A stretch of DNA of 64,000 bases, from contig CAWHPS010000042.1 in the NCBI GenBank assembly GCA_963831235.1, forward strand, positions 1-64,000, in the 5' to 3' direction. This document shows positions 47,627-57,900 of this stretch, piece after piece. Under the pieces are notes generated by a model. The model ran no database searches. It was not told the DNA's origin and worked only from the letters and a program-made list of their open reading frames with translations. This DNA is from CAWHPS01 sp963831235 (GTDB lineage: Bacteria > Fibrobacterota > OXYB2-FULL-49-7 > JAEUSG01). Positions within the stretch are counted from its first letter, which is position 1. Every line of letters starts with the position of its first letter. The translations under genes were made by a program, and so were the position numbers.

Positions 47627-48793
47627 TTATTCAAACCACTGCTTTGCTTTTTTGAAAAACCCGGTTTCCTGCGATGTCTTGCCCTTTTCGATCTCACTTA
47701 ATTTCGCATACAATTCTTTTTCCTGGGAATTCAGTTTCTCTGGCACAACTACATGTATTCTTACAAGTATATCACCCCTGTTGCGCTGATTATTGACGTC
47801 CGGCAACCCCTTGTCCCGCATGCGAAGGATGGATTCAGACTGAGTGCCTGGAGCAATATTCAGCTTGACCTTGCCGTCAAGGGTCTCAAGTGTAACAGCA
47901 TCTCCATTTACCGCCTGGGGCACGGAAACATTAAGCTCGCATACCAGGTCTTGTCCGTGCCGCTCAAAAACCTTATGCTGTTCTTCTTCGATTATGACAA
48001 GCAGATCTCCAGCCGGGCCGCCGTTAGGACCGGCATCTCCCATACCGCGAAGCGGTATATAATTTCCTTCGCTTACTCCAGCCGGAATATTTACGGAAAC
48101 AGTTGTTTCTGTTTTGAGACGGCCATCTCCATTGCAGGTCTTGCATTTATTGGAAATCGTTTGCCCTGAACCGGAACAGACATTACATACCGTAACATTT
48201 ACCATCTGGCCGAACAGGGATTGGGCAACCCGCCTCAACTGGCCTGAGCCGCCGCAGGTGCGGCAGGTTTCAAGACCTGTGCCACCAGTGCCGCTGCAAA
48301 CAGTACACCTCTCCATCTTTTTATATTTGATCTTCTTTGAGGTGCCTGTTACGATTTCCTCGAGTGAAAGTGCAATACGCACCTGAAGGTCGTTACCGGA
48401 GGCTTTTTCACGGCCTCCTCCCCTTCCCCCTCGCTTGCGGCCTCCTCCACCCATGAAATCACTAAAAAACGAGTCCCCGCCGAAATCGTTCATGAAGGCG
48501 CGAAGAGCGTCTGATATGTCGAAATCGTGAAAACCCTGACCTCCGCCGAAACCATGTCCGGCACCACCAAATGCCTGATGGCCAAATTGATCATACTGCC
48601 TTCGCTTTTCAGGCTCCTTTAATATTTCGTATGCTTCCGTTGCTTCCTTAAATTTCTCTTCAGCGGCTTTGTTACCTTTGTTCTTGTCCGGATGGTATTG
48701 CATTGCCAGCTTACGATATGCGCTTTTGATCGTATCCTCGTCGGCTTTGCGATCCACTCCCAGAACTTCGTAATAATCTCGTTTTGAAGCCAT
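47627..48793 (-). CDS. dnaJ: Chaperone DnaJ
   Basis: 388 residues, full type-I architecture. J domain (1-70) with the HPD motif in AMQYHPDKNKG; Gly/Phe-rich linker (GGAGHGFGGGQGFHD); four zinc-finger repeats (CTVCSGTG, CRTCGGSG, CNVCSGSG, CKTCNGDG); and a C-terminal substrate-binding domain (VSVNIPAGVSEGNYIPLRGM). It delivers unfolded clients to DnaK and stimulates its ATPase. Its ATG overlaps the dnaK stop (TAATG), so translation is coupled. Confidence 0.97.
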   Translation of the reverse strand: MASKRDYYEVLGVDRKADEDTIKSAYRKLAMQYHPDKNKGNKAAEEKFKEATEAYEILKEPEKRRQYDQFGHQAFGGAGHGFGGGQGFHDFDISDALRAFMNDFGGDSFFSDFMGGGGRKRGGRGGGREKASGNDLQVRIALSLEEIVTGTSKKIKYKKMERCTVCSGTGGTGLETCRTCGGSGQLRRVAQSLFGQMVNVTVCNVCSGSGQTISNKCKTCNGDGRLKTETTVSVNIPAGVSEGNYIPLRGMGDAGPNGGPAGDLLVIIEEEQHKVFERHGQDLVCELNVSVPQAVNGDAVTLETLDGKVKLNIAPGTQSESILRMRDKGLPDVNNQRNRGDILVRIHVVVPEKLNSQEKELYAKLSEIEKGKTSQETGFFKKAKQWFE

Positions 48794-50772
48794 TACTTAT
48801 CGTCCACTACTTCGAAATCAGCGTCAACAGCCCCATCTTTCTTTTTTCCCTTATCATTAGGCCCGCTTTCCGGTCCAGCCTGCGGTCCCTGGGCACTGCC
48901 ATCCGGGCCACCTGCCGGGTTTGGTCCGGGACTTCCTTGAGCACCGGCTGCGCCACCTGCCGCTGAAGCATTTTTATACATTTCCTCAGCAAGCTTATGC
49001 GCAACCTGTGAAAGCTCCTCCACACCGCGGTTTATTTCTTCTGTGTTTTCGCTTTTGACCTTTTCCTTGAGCTTTGCTATTGCTGCTTCGATCTTTTTCT
49101 TTTCATCATCTGATACCTTGTCTCCATAATCCTTTAAGGATTTTTCGGTTGCATAAATAAGCTGTTCAGCCTTGTTTTTGGAATCAACCTGTTCATGCAT
49201 TTTTTTATCTTCTGCAGCATGGGCCTCGGCATCCTTTACCATCTTCTGAATTTCAGCCTCTGATAATCCTGACGATGCTTCGATACGAATCTTCTGCTCT
49301 TTACCTGTTGCCATATCCTTGGCCGATACATGAACTATTCCGTTTGCGTCAATATCAAAGGTTACCTCGATCTGAGGTATGCCACGGGGTGCAGGCGGTA
49401 TGCCTACAAGATCAAATCGTCCCAATGTTCGGTTGTATTTGGCCATCTCGCGTTCGCCCTGCAGTACATGGATAGAAACCGCGGTCTGGCTGTCATCAGC
49501 TGTTGAGAATATCTGGCTTTTCTTAGTGGGTATGGTTGTACCCTTGTCTAAAAGCTTTGTAAATACACCGCCGAGTGTTTCGATTCCAAGTGAGAGCGGT
49601 GTGATATCAAGCAAAAGAATGTCTTTTACAGATTCTTCGCCGCTTAATATGGCACCCTGAATCGCAGCCCCGACTGCAACAACCTCATCCGGATTTATGC
49701 TCTTGTTAGGCTCTTTATTAAAAAGTTCGCGCACCTTTTGCTGGATTGCGGGTACCCTTGTGGAGCCTCCCACAAGAAGCACTTCTGCAATTTGATCAGT
49801 TGTCACCCCAGCATCTTTAATTGCCTGGCGACACGGCCCGGCAGACCTTTCAATAAACGGCATTATCAGTTGTTCCAGTTTGGCCCTTGAAAGAGTTACA
49901 TCAAGGTGTTTAGGGCCAGTGGCATCAGCTGTCACGAATGGAAGGTTTATATTGCTGCTCATTGTCGAAGATAGCTCGCACTTGGCCCTTTCCGCAGCTT
50001 CTTTAAGACGCTGCAACGCAATGCGGTCTTTACGCAAATCTATTCCATTCTGCTTTTTGAATTCTTCAGCAAGATAATCAATTATTGCCTGATCAAGATC
50101 ATCACCGCCCAGATGCGTATCACCGTTTGTTGACTTTACCTCAAAGACTCCATCGCCTATTTCCAGTATGGAAATATCGAATGTACCACCACCGAAATCA
50201 TATACAGCAACAATCTCATTCTTCTTTTTCTTATCAAGACCATAGGCCAAAGCAGCTGCAGTGGGCTCGTTTACAATACGTAAAACCTCAAGCCCCGCAA
50301 TTCGGCCAGCGTCTTTTGTTGCCTGACGCTGAGCATCGTTAAAATATGCCGGTACTGTAATAACCGCCTGCTTTACCTCCTGACCAAGGAAGTCTTCAGC
50401 AGTCTTTTTCATTTTTTGAAGGATGATGGCTGATACCTCTGGAGGGGTGTAATCTTTTTCTCCGGCCTTTACTTTAACAAGTTCTTGAGGGCCCCCTACA
50501 ATTTTATATGGAACAAGCTTTTCTTCAGAATCAACCTCAATATGCCTACGCCCCATAAAGCGTTTTATTGAATAGACCGTGTTTTCAGGATTTGTAACAG
50601 CCTGGCGTTTTGCAGTTTGTCCAACAAGAATTTCTCCATTCTTTGCAAAACCTACAACGGACGGAGTAGTACGCATTCCTTCTGAATTTTCAATTACTTT
50701 AGGCTCTCCACCTTCCATTATGGAAACACAAGAATTAGTAGTTCCTAAGTCAATTCCAATTACCTTTGCCAT
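48793..50772 (-). CDS. dnaK: Chaperone DnaK (Hsp70)
   Basis: 659 residues. ATPase domain with IGIDLGTTNSCVSIMEGGEP, VITVPAYFNDAQRQATKDAG, NEPTAAALAYGLDKKKKNE, VYDFGGGTFDISIL and VLLVGGSTRVPAIQ. Substrate-binding domain with LLLDITPLSLGIETLGGVFT. A helical lid and a Gly/Pro/Ala-rich tail ending DADFEVVDDK follow. It binds exposed hydrophobic segments of proteins in an ATP-dependent cycle with DnaJ and GrpE. It lies 130 bases after grpE; the gap may hold an extra promoter, but no CIRCE is seen there. Confidence 0.98.
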   Translation of the reverse strand: MAKVIGIDLGTTNSCVSIMEGGEPKVIENSEGMRTTPSVVGFAKNGEILVGQTAKRQAVTNPENTVYSIKRFMGRRHIEVDSEEKLVPYKIVGGPQELVKVKAGEKDYTPPEVSAIILQKMKKTAEDFLGQEVKQAVITVPAYFNDAQRQATKDAGRIAGLEVLRIVNEPTAAALAYGLDKKKKNEIVAVYDFGGGTFDISILEIGDGVFEVKSTNGDTHLGGDDLDQAIIDYLAEEFKKQNGIDLRKDRIALQRLKEAAERAKCELSSTMSSNINLPFVTADATGPKHLDVTLSRAKLEQLIMPFIERSAGPCRQAIKDAGVTTDQIAEVLLVGGSTRVPAIQQKVRELFNKEPNKSINPDEVVAVGAAIQGAILSGEESVKDILLLDITPLSLGIETLGGVFTKLLDKGTTIPTKKSQIFSTADDSQTAVSIHVLQGEREMAKYNRTLGRFDLVGIPPAPRGIPQIEVTFDIDANGIVHVSAKDMATGKEQKIRIEASSGLSEAEIQKMVKDAEAHAAEDKKMHEQVDSKNKAEQLIYATEKSLKDYGDKVSDDEKKKIEAAIAKLKEKVKSENTEEINRGVEELSQVAHKLAEEMYKNASAAGGAAGAQGSPGPNPAGGPDGSAQGPQAGPESGPNDKGKKKDGAVDADFEVVDDK

Positions 50773-50902
50773 AGCTTCTCCTTTTTTATGATTTTATCGT
50801 TTTCCCAATATACATTTATATATGTAACAAAATAATGCAATTTCCGATCCAGAAATAATTTCTTTGAAATTAACGAGAAATGTGGGTTATCGAAAATATC
50901 GA

Positions 50903-51571
50903 CTATGAAGCGTTTCCTTTTGAAACAGAAACCTTTGCATATTGAACCACTTTATTGTTGAGATTATAGCCCTTCTGAAAGACCTGATTAATCTTGTTCT
51001 CAGGAACGTCATTGGAATCAACATGCATAATTGCTTCATGCTTTTCAGGATCAAATTCTTCACCAATTGGGTTTGACTCAGTCAGTCCGGCTTTTTTCAG
51101 TGTATCAAGAAACATATTATATACTAATTCAATGCCTTTTTGAATTGCTTCAGTATCGCTGTTTTTATGATCAGGATGAAGTGCACGCTCAAAATTTTCC
51201 AAAACAGGAATGATAGACTTAACGAGTCCTTCATTAGCAGATTCAATAAGCCTGACAGAATCACGCGCTGTCCTGCGTTTGTAATTATCAAATTCAGCAA
51301 GTATTCTTAACTTGGAATCTTTAAGACATTCCACTTCATCCTTAAGCTTTTTAATTTCATCCTCTTTTGAGTCTGCTAACGGCTTTTTTTCTTCGGCCTT
51401 GCATTCTTTTTCAGATTGCTCGTGGTTGTCTTCTTTTTTATGATCTTTCTTATGGAAAGATTCTTCAATTATTTCCGAAACACTCTTGTCTATATCTTCA
51501 TTTTTTACTGGTTCGACCTTGTTTTCATTAACGCCATTACATTTTGATTCATTTTCATGTTTGTGACTCAT
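50903..51571 (-). CDS. grpE: Nucleotide exchange factor GrpE
   Basis: 222 residues from the ATG at 51571, chosen for its AAGGAGC ribosome binding site; the longer frame from 51607 overlaps hrcA. The N-terminal 70 residues are very charged and disordered. The long helix begins DEIKKLKDEVECLKDSKLRI, and the conserved GrpE signature lies in AEFDNYKRRTARDSVRL, LVKSIIPVLENFERAL, and the C-terminal beta part (EEFDPEKHEAIMHVDS, VVQYAKVSVSKG). It exchanges ADP for ATP on DnaK. The start follows the hrcA stop by 10 bases. Confidence 0.96.
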   Translation of the reverse strand: MSHKHENESKCNGVNENKVEPVKNEDIDKSVSEIIEESFHKKDHKKEDNHEQSEKECKAEEKKPLADSKEDEIKKLKDEVECLKDSKLRILAEFDNYKRRTARDSVRLIESANEGLVKSIIPVLENFERALHPDHKNSDTEAIQKGIELVYNMFLDTLKKAGLTESNPIGEEFDPEKHEAIMHVDSNDVPENKINQVFQKGYNLNNKVVQYAKVSVSKGNAS

Positions 51572-51581
51572 GGTGCTCCTT

Positions 51582-52658
51582 TTAAATCCCGGTCGCATTG
51601 ATTTCAATTATCTTTTGCAACGGGAAAGTAGAACTGTATTTCTTTGACAATATACCGGCAGTATACGATACTACCGGAATAAGTTTATGATAAACCATTC
51701 GCTTGGGCCCTATGACCCCCAAAGCTCCGGTTACGTCCCCAACCTGATAATTGGATGATACCAAGCTGTAGGAACTCAGGCTCTCTTCTGGGTTTTCGTG
51801 GCCTATTGTGACATTGACCCCTGCTTTTAAATTTTTATTCTCAAGAATATGAATCAGCATTTCCTTATTTTCCAGTAGTTCAATTACAGCCTCTATGTTC
51901 TTCTTTTTTTCAAATTCCGGCTGGCCTATTATATTCGAAGTGCCGCTAAGATGGATTATTTTGTCAATTGGAAAATTTGATAAATCAGAATAATTGTCAG
52001 TGAAAAGCCTTATGATACCCACCTTTTCCTTATCATCAGTATGCATCATTTCTGACAGATACTGCTCTATGTCCGAGAGTTTTCTACCGGAAAGTCTCTG
52101 GTTTATGAAATCAACAGCAACCGATATTTCCGCTGATGAAAAGGTGAATTCCACTTCAACCACAATTGAATTAACAAGACCGGACTCAATGGTAAGTACC
52201 AGCATGAGCTTTTTTTCAGCCACTTCGATGACCGATAATTTACGGAATACCCCATTGTAAAACCGTGGTGATAATACAAGCCCAAGTTGATGTGAAAGGG
52301 ATGAGAGAATCCTTGATGTGACAGCTGCTACGGCTTCAAAACTTCCTGTCTTGACATCGAACTGCATTTCAATTGATTCTTTTTCCTGCCCTGTGAGCTC
52401 CGACAATTGGATTAAATAGTCAACATAATAGCGATACCCCTTGTCGGTTGGGATTCTCCCTGCTGATGTGTGCGGCTGTTCAACATATCCCTTTTCTTCA
52501 AGGTCGCTTACAATATTGCGGATTGATGCAGGACTTAAATCAAGTCCGCTCTTTTTTGAGAGCATGCGGGAACCTTCGGGCGATGCCATGACCATATAAT
52601 CACGTATTATCGTGCCAAGAACGGTCTCTTCTCTATCTGTCAATAACGAGCTTTCCAT
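51582..52658 (-). CDS. hrcA: Heat-inducible transcription repressor HrcA
   Basis: 358 residues, usual length. The N-terminal winged helix-turn-helix reads IRDYMVMASPEGSRMLSKKS, then LSPASIRNIVSDLEEKGYVE and PHTSAGRIPTDKGYRYYVDY, a highly conserved HrcA stretch. The C-terminal part carries the GAF-like domain with GVNVTIGHENPEESLSSYSL and GVIGPKRMVYHKLIPVV. It binds CIRCE and represses groESL; GroEL helps keep it folded. The one CIRCE seen here precedes groES, not hrcA, so hrcA may be reached only by read-through or by a promoter not obvious to me. Confidence 0.97.
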   Translation of the reverse strand: MESSLLTDREETVLGTIIRDYMVMASPEGSRMLSKKSGLDLSPASIRNIVSDLEEKGYVEQPHTSAGRIPTDKGYRYYVDYLIQLSELTGQEKESIEMQFDVKTGSFEAVAAVTSRILSSLSHQLGLVLSPRFYNGVFRKLSVIEVAEKKLMLVLTIESGLVNSIVVEVEFTFSSAEISVAVDFINQRLSGRKLSDIEQYLSEMMHTDDKEKVGIIRLFTDNYSDLSNFPIDKIIHLSGTSNIIGQPEFEKKKNIEAVIELLENKEMLIHILENKNLKAGVNVTIGHENPEESLSSYSLVSSNYQVGDVTGALGVIGPKRMVYHKLIPVVSYTAGILSKKYSSTFPLQKIIEINATGI

Positions 52659-52688
52659 ATGTACTTTTGCTCTTTAATTTGTAAAAAA

Positions 52689-52730
52689 GGATTCCCCGCA
52701 GGGCTTTTCTTTTGCGCACGCGGGGAATCC
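52689..52730 (-). terminator. Terminator after groEL, before hrcA
   Basis: An 11-bp perfect stem, GGATTCCCCGC (52689-52699) with GCGGGGAATCC (52720-52730), followed on the minus strand by TTTTTT. It lies 34 bases after the groEL stop and 30 bases before the hrcA start, so it should limit read-through from groESL into the hrcA operon. Confidence 0.9.
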
Positions 52731-52764
52731 GGTTTACATCTTACTTTAAGACTTGGGAAACGGC

Positions 52765-54423
52765 TTACATCATTCCGTCCATACCGCCGCCCATGCCTCC
52801 CATTCCACCCATGCCGCCGCGTCCGCCGCCGGCATGTGAAGGTTCCTTCTCCTCTTTCTTCTCGCAGATGATTGTTTCGGTTGTAAGGAGCAGTCCTGCA
52901 ATGGATGAAGCATTTGTAACCGCAGCTTTTGTGACCTTGGTCGGGTCAATAACGCCGGCTGCAATAAGATTCTCGTACTTGTTGGTCTGGGCATTGAAGC
53001 CATAATCGTCCTTGTGCTTGCGTACTTCATCAACAACGATGCTGCCTTCAACACCGGCGTTGTTTGCTATCTGACGAAGGGGCTCTTCCAATGAACGACG
53101 GACAATATTAAGACCCACAGCTTCGTCGCCTTCAAGCTTTAACTTGTCAAGCGCAGGGATTACACGCAAAAGAGCAACACCGCCGCCCGCCACTATGCCG
53201 CCTTCAGCAGCAGCGCGTGTGGCATGGAGCGCGTCTTCCACGCGGGCTTTCTTTTCCTTCATTTCGGTTTCTGTGGCTGCACCAACGTTGATTACTGCGA
53301 CACCGCCTGCAAGCTTTGCAAGACGTTCCTGGAGTTTCTCGCGGTCATAATCAGAGGTGGTCTCTTCGACCTGCTTGCGGATATTGGCAATTCTAGCCTT
53401 GATGTCAGCGGATTTGCCGGCACCTTCAACAATAGTAGTGTTGTCTTTATCGATAACAACGCGTTTGGCTTTGCCCAAATCAGCGAGAGTTGTATTCTCA
53501 AGCTTCAGCCCGAGTTCTTCTGAAATTACCTTGCCGCCTGTAAGTGTAGCAATATCTTCGAGCATTGCCTTGCGACGATCGCCGAAACCAGGGGCTTTGA
53601 CAGCGGCAACCTTAAGAGTGCCGCGGAGTTTGTTCACAACGAGTGTTGCAAGGGCTTCGCCTTCGACTTCTTCGGATATGATAAGAAGCGGACGGCCGGA
53701 CTGTGCTGTTTTCTCGAGGAGCGGGAGCAGGTCCTTCATGGCGCTGATTTTCTTGTCGTGAATAAGGATGGCTGCATCTTCCATGACAGCTTCCATGTCA
53801 TCAGCGTTTGTCACGAAATAAGGTGAAATATAACCGCGGTCGAACTGCATACCTTCGACAACTTCAAGGGTTGTCTCTGTGGATTTTGCCTCTTCAACCG
53901 TTATGACGCCATCTTTGCCTACCTTTTCCATTGCATCTGCAATGAGGTTGCCAATGGTTTCGTCGTTATTTGCGGATATTGTACCAACCTGTGCGATTTC
54001 TTTCTTTCCTGATACCGGCTTGCTCACCTTGTCAAGCTCTTTGACTATGACTTCGACGGCTTTGTCAATGCCGCGCTTTAAACTCATTGGATTTGCGCCG
54101 GCTGTAACGTTCTTGAAACCTTCGTGAACGATAATCTGTGCAAGCACTGTTGCGGTTGTTGTACCGTCGCCTGCGATATCAGATGTTTTGCTTGCAACTT
54201 CTTTAAGAAGCTGTGCGCCCATATTCTCGTATGGATCCGGAAGCTCGATCTCTTTAGCAACCGTTACACCATCTTTGGTGATTGTGGGTGAACCAAAAGA
54301 TTTATCAATCACAACATTACGGCCTTTTGGGCCGAGGGTCACCTTGACTGCATTGGCCATCTGGTCAACGCCGCGCTTTAGTGACTCGCGCGCGGCCATA
54401 TCAAATTTCAACTGCTTTGCCAT
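52765..54423 (-). CDS. groL: Chaperonin GroEL (Hsp60)
   Basis: 552 residues. It has VTLGPKGRNVVIDKSFGSPT, GDGTTTATVLAQIIV (nucleotide site), VEGMQFDRGYISPYFVTN, KAPGFGDRRKAMLEDIATLT, and GGIVAGGGVALLR, and ends in the Gly-Met tail GGMGGMGGMGGGMDGMM that lines the folding chamber. It forms the double-ring chaperonin with GroES. It is 46 bases downstream of groES in one transcript. Confidence 0.98.
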   Translation of the reverse strand: MAKQLKFDMAARESLKRGVDQMANAVKVTLGPKGRNVVIDKSFGSPTITKDGVTVAKEIELPDPYENMGAQLLKEVASKTSDIAGDGTTTATVLAQIIVHEGFKNVTAGANPMSLKRGIDKAVEVIVKELDKVSKPVSGKKEIAQVGTISANNDETIGNLIADAMEKVGKDGVITVEEAKSTETTLEVVEGMQFDRGYISPYFVTNADDMEAVMEDAAILIHDKKISAMKDLLPLLEKTAQSGRPLLIISEEVEGEALATLVVNKLRGTLKVAAVKAPGFGDRRKAMLEDIATLTGGKVISEELGLKLENTTLADLGKAKRVVIDKDNTTIVEGAGKSADIKARIANIRKQVEETTSDYDREKLQERLAKLAGGVAVINVGAATETEMKEKKARVEDALHATRAAAEGGIVAGGGVALLRVIPALDKLKLEGDEAVGLNIVRRSLEEPLRQIANNAGVEGSIVVDEVRKHKDDYGFNAQTNKYENLIAAGVIDPTKVTKAAVTNASSIAGLLLTTETIICEKKEEKEPSHAGGGRGGMGGMGGMGGGMDGMM

Positions 54424-54469
54424 GTTAATTTCTCCTTAGAAAATATTTAAGTTATGGATTGGTTCAGGT

Positions 54470-54751
54470 TTATATCTTGGCTAAAATGTCGCTTTCGCGC
54501 ATTATCAAATATTCCTTACCTTCAACTGTTATTTCGGAACCGGAATACTTTCCATAAAGTATGACGTCGCCGACCTTGACTTCCATTTCAATCTTCTTTC
54601 CATCTTCGACTTTTCCTGGGCCAACTGCAACTACTTTTCCCTGCTGGGGTTTTTCTTTGGCATTGTCTGGAATGATAATGCCGCCCGCTGTCTTGGCTTC
54701 TGCTTCGAGAGCCTGTACAACTACTCGATCCGCTAGTGGACTGACTTTCAT
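54470..54751 (-). CDS. groES: Co-chaperonin GroES
   Basis: 93 residues, normal length: MKVSPLADRVVVQALEAEAK, then TAGGIIIPDNAKEKPQQGKV (mobile loop) and VGDVILYGKYSGSEITVEGK. It caps GroEL. It is the first gene of the groES-groEL operon, directly behind a CIRCE element and a sigma70-type promoter. Confidence 0.98.
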   Translation of the reverse strand: MKVSPLADRVVVQALEAEAKTAGGIIIPDNAKEKPQQGKVVAVGPGKVEDGKKIEMEVKVGDVILYGKYSGSEITVEGKEYLIMRESDILAKI

Positions 54752-54822
54752 GAATACCTCCTGTTAAATGAATTTGTTGAACTTGGCTTTTTTATTATTT
54801 TTTGCCTTATTGCCTTATTTTA

Positions 54823-54849
54823 TTAGCACTCATCACTACCGAGTGCTAA
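54823..54849 (-). promoter_or_regulatory. CIRCE operator for HrcA
   Basis: TTAGCACTC (54823-54831), nine bases, GAGTGCTAA (54841-54849): an exact match to the CIRCE consensus inverted repeat. It sits 72 bases upstream of the groES ATG and just downstream of the promoter, where HrcA binding would block transcription. Confidence 0.97.
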
Positions 54850-54860
54850 TTGTGATTAAA

Positions 54861-54889
54861 AGTATAATAAATTTGGGAAAAAAAGTCAA
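54861..54889 (-). promoter_or_regulatory. Sigma70-type promoter for groES-groEL
   Basis: On the minus strand, TTGACT (54889-54884) and TATACT (54866-54861) with a 17-base spacer, close to the TTGACA/TATAAT consensus. The CIRCE lies immediately downstream, over the expected transcription start. Confidence 0.88.
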
Positions 54890-54935
54890 GTGGGTATTTA
54901 ATTTTTTTGGAATCGAGGATGGGAAGTAGCTTTTA

Positions 54936-54969
54936 GGTGACCGGTTAGCGCCCTGCTATCCCGGTCACC
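54936..54969 (-). terminator. Terminator-like hairpin after the beta-sandwich repeat gene
   Basis: A 9-bp perfect stem, GGTGACCGG (54936-54944) and CCGGTCACC (54961-54969), 12 bases past the stop codon at 54982. The minus-strand tail (TAAAAGC) is not a strong T run. Confidence 0.7.
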
Positions 54970-54981
54970 AAATCTATAGTG

Positions 54982-57900
54982 TCACTTAAGCATTACCATG
55001 CTTCTACTCAATATCCTGCTCCCGATGGTAAGGCGATAGACGTATATTCCTGCTGAGCAACCATTACCCAGCCCATCCTTGCCATCCCAAACCATGGAAT
55101 ACCTGCCAGCTTTTGACACTGACTGTGACATGCTTTTGACAAGCTTGCCACGAATGTCGTAAATATGGATTGTCGCGGACTTTGCGGTAGAGACATCCTT
55201 TGCTGCCACGGAAAAGCGGATAGTTGTGACAGGGTTGAAGGGATTTGGCACATTGCCTTCAAGCGCGGTGACGATATCGGGATCGGTTGTTGTTTGTTCG
55301 ACAGCAATGTCTGATGAATCAAGCTGGATGTCAGCATGTTCCGTGGTGTCGCCTATAGTAACGGTAACGGGAAGGGCCGAAGCGAAGTCGCGGCCTGAGA
55401 AATGGAATTTGTATGAAAGTGGTTGGCTGGAAGTTATATTTTGATAGGAAAGAAGAGCACCCACTTTATACTCTCCGGCGGGCAGACCTGGCATAATGAA
55501 ACGGCCCAGTGTTTTAGGATCGCTACGAAACACTGAACTTAAAGACATGGCAACACTGTCTTTAAACGCCATGGGTAAATCAATTTTTCCATTGTCATGC
55601 AGGGTTCTAAGCGTATCACCTTTGGTAGAGATGAAATAACCTGAAATTGCACCCCATCCACCGGACTTAAGATTGAAATCAATGGCTTCAATTTGATTCG
55701 CCCCAATTATTGATAGCTTTGTTGCTGCTGATGGAATAGAAGCATTTGGATAAAATTCCGCCCGATATCCAGGTACGGTATTATCCATTAGCGGAAAGTG
55801 TTGAATGCGGTACTTTCCATCCGGCAGTCCAGAAAGATGATAGTACCCATTCGAATCTGTATATGTCCAAAACAATAATCCCTTTTGATAAAACTCCCAG
55901 AAAGAGCCTTTACATTCTGGCAACGCAAGAAAATATTGACTTAAGAGGGGCTTCCCTGTTATGGAATCAGTTGCTCTTCCTGAAATGACACCACCTTCTT
56001 CCAGGGAGAAATTAATTCCGTCAATCACTTCTCCTGAGGCAATATTCAGCCTTGCCGCTTCATCAAAACCCTGTCCGTTTGGAAAAAACTTGGATTTGTA
56101 ACTTGAACTGTCCCAATGTTCAGGCCAATACAAAAAATCTTCTGCTTCAACGTGAACAATAAACTTGCCAGGATTAATACCACGTATTACATAAGGCCGA
56201 GTAGTAACAATACGCGGCACAGATAAATCATTATAAGAAAATGGCAAAGGTGGATAAGAATAACTCGCCAAAAGATTCCCTGCAGTATCATAAGTTGCAA
56301 CACTATAACTCCTTGGAAGCGGCTTTCCATCTGCTGTAGAAATAATTCCACGGATTTCCCCTCCTACTATCATGGTAAAGTCAATTCCGTTAACCTGTTC
56401 TGCGCCATTTATAACCACAGGAGTCGCTTTTTCTTCATTAAAAACCTGATTGTAATAATAATAATTTATATAAGGGCTTGGGTCGAAACTGAAAGAAATA
56501 GATAGTCCAATTGAATATGTAGCCGGTGGTAAGCCTTTAATAGTGTAAGGAATTGACGCAGATATAGGCTCTTCCTGGCTGATAAATTTATAAAGTCGGT
56601 ATATTATCTCACTGCTATAATCTGAAGTATTGATATTAATACTTAGATCACTTGGAAGAGGATGGTTATCCGATGTTCGGATGGTACCTGATATTGAACC
56701 CCCTTTAGTCAGTGAAAAATCGATATCTGACGCTGTGTCATTTTTACTCCGATTAAAATAGAGTGCCTCTTCAAAAGTCATCTTATTGCCATAATATTGG
56801 CCATAATAATTGGATGACGTGTCGTCCACACCGATACCTACGGTATAGCGCCCAGGCTCCAACCCACCAACTGTATAGGTTATGTCTTTTGTAGGGTTGG
56901 AAAAATACAAGCTGGTATTCTTAGTGTAATGGTACATGTCGGTGGTTGTGTCTGACCAAACATATATTTGCATCGAATTTGGTAAGGTACCTCCATCTAC
57001 TGCTCTTATATGACCTTTTATGACAATTCCTGTTTCAAGATTGAAATTGATGGAGTCTCGGAACTGACCTTCTGTTAGAACAATTGTGTCAGCATTGTTG
57101 AAATCCGTTACATTATTGTAATATTGATTTTTAAGGTTTGAGCTATTATCCCAAATGTCAAACTTTATTTTATAGCTGCCTATAGGTATGCCTCTGATAA
57201 CAAAGGTTGTCTCTGCGGGGGTTTTATTATTCCATGTATATAACCAAAACTCTTTGGTATGCGGCCAATCAGATAAATTGCTGTCTGGAATTACCCAAAC
57301 AGTAAAATTTTGGGGGAGCAAGCTGCCCGAAGGAGCTGTTATACGGCCTGTAATGGTTGCACCGCTATTAAGAATAAAATCGATATTGGAAATGGTCTGG
57401 CCACCCGAGACGGTAATTGAATCTGCGCTTTTATAGTCTTTTTTATCATTATAATATTCATTCAAAGCAAAATCACATTCAGTCCTGACCCGATAAGTAC
57501 CGCGCAAGCCGGCAATTATATATTTCCCAAGAGAATCTGTCTGCCCGTACTTATATGGAGACCCATCAATATTTCTATCATTTACTTTTCTTTCTACAAG
57601 CACACGCACATTTTTCAAGGCATAGCCTTGTGCATCTTTGACTTCACCTTTAATAGTGCCCCCCAATAACAATACAAAACCAATTGTGTCTCTATTCTGG
57701 TTCAGGTGCACTGCTTCGCCATTACCAAAATCGAAACTACTTTTATAAAACATCCGACAATATTTATCATTAAGATCCTGTATGCGAATAAAATAATCTC
57801 CTGAATCCAACAAAAAAGAATACCTGTAACTCTTTACATTGCCACTTGGATAAAATATTTCTGAATCAAACCATTCTCCTTTGGTTGTATAAACGGTAAA

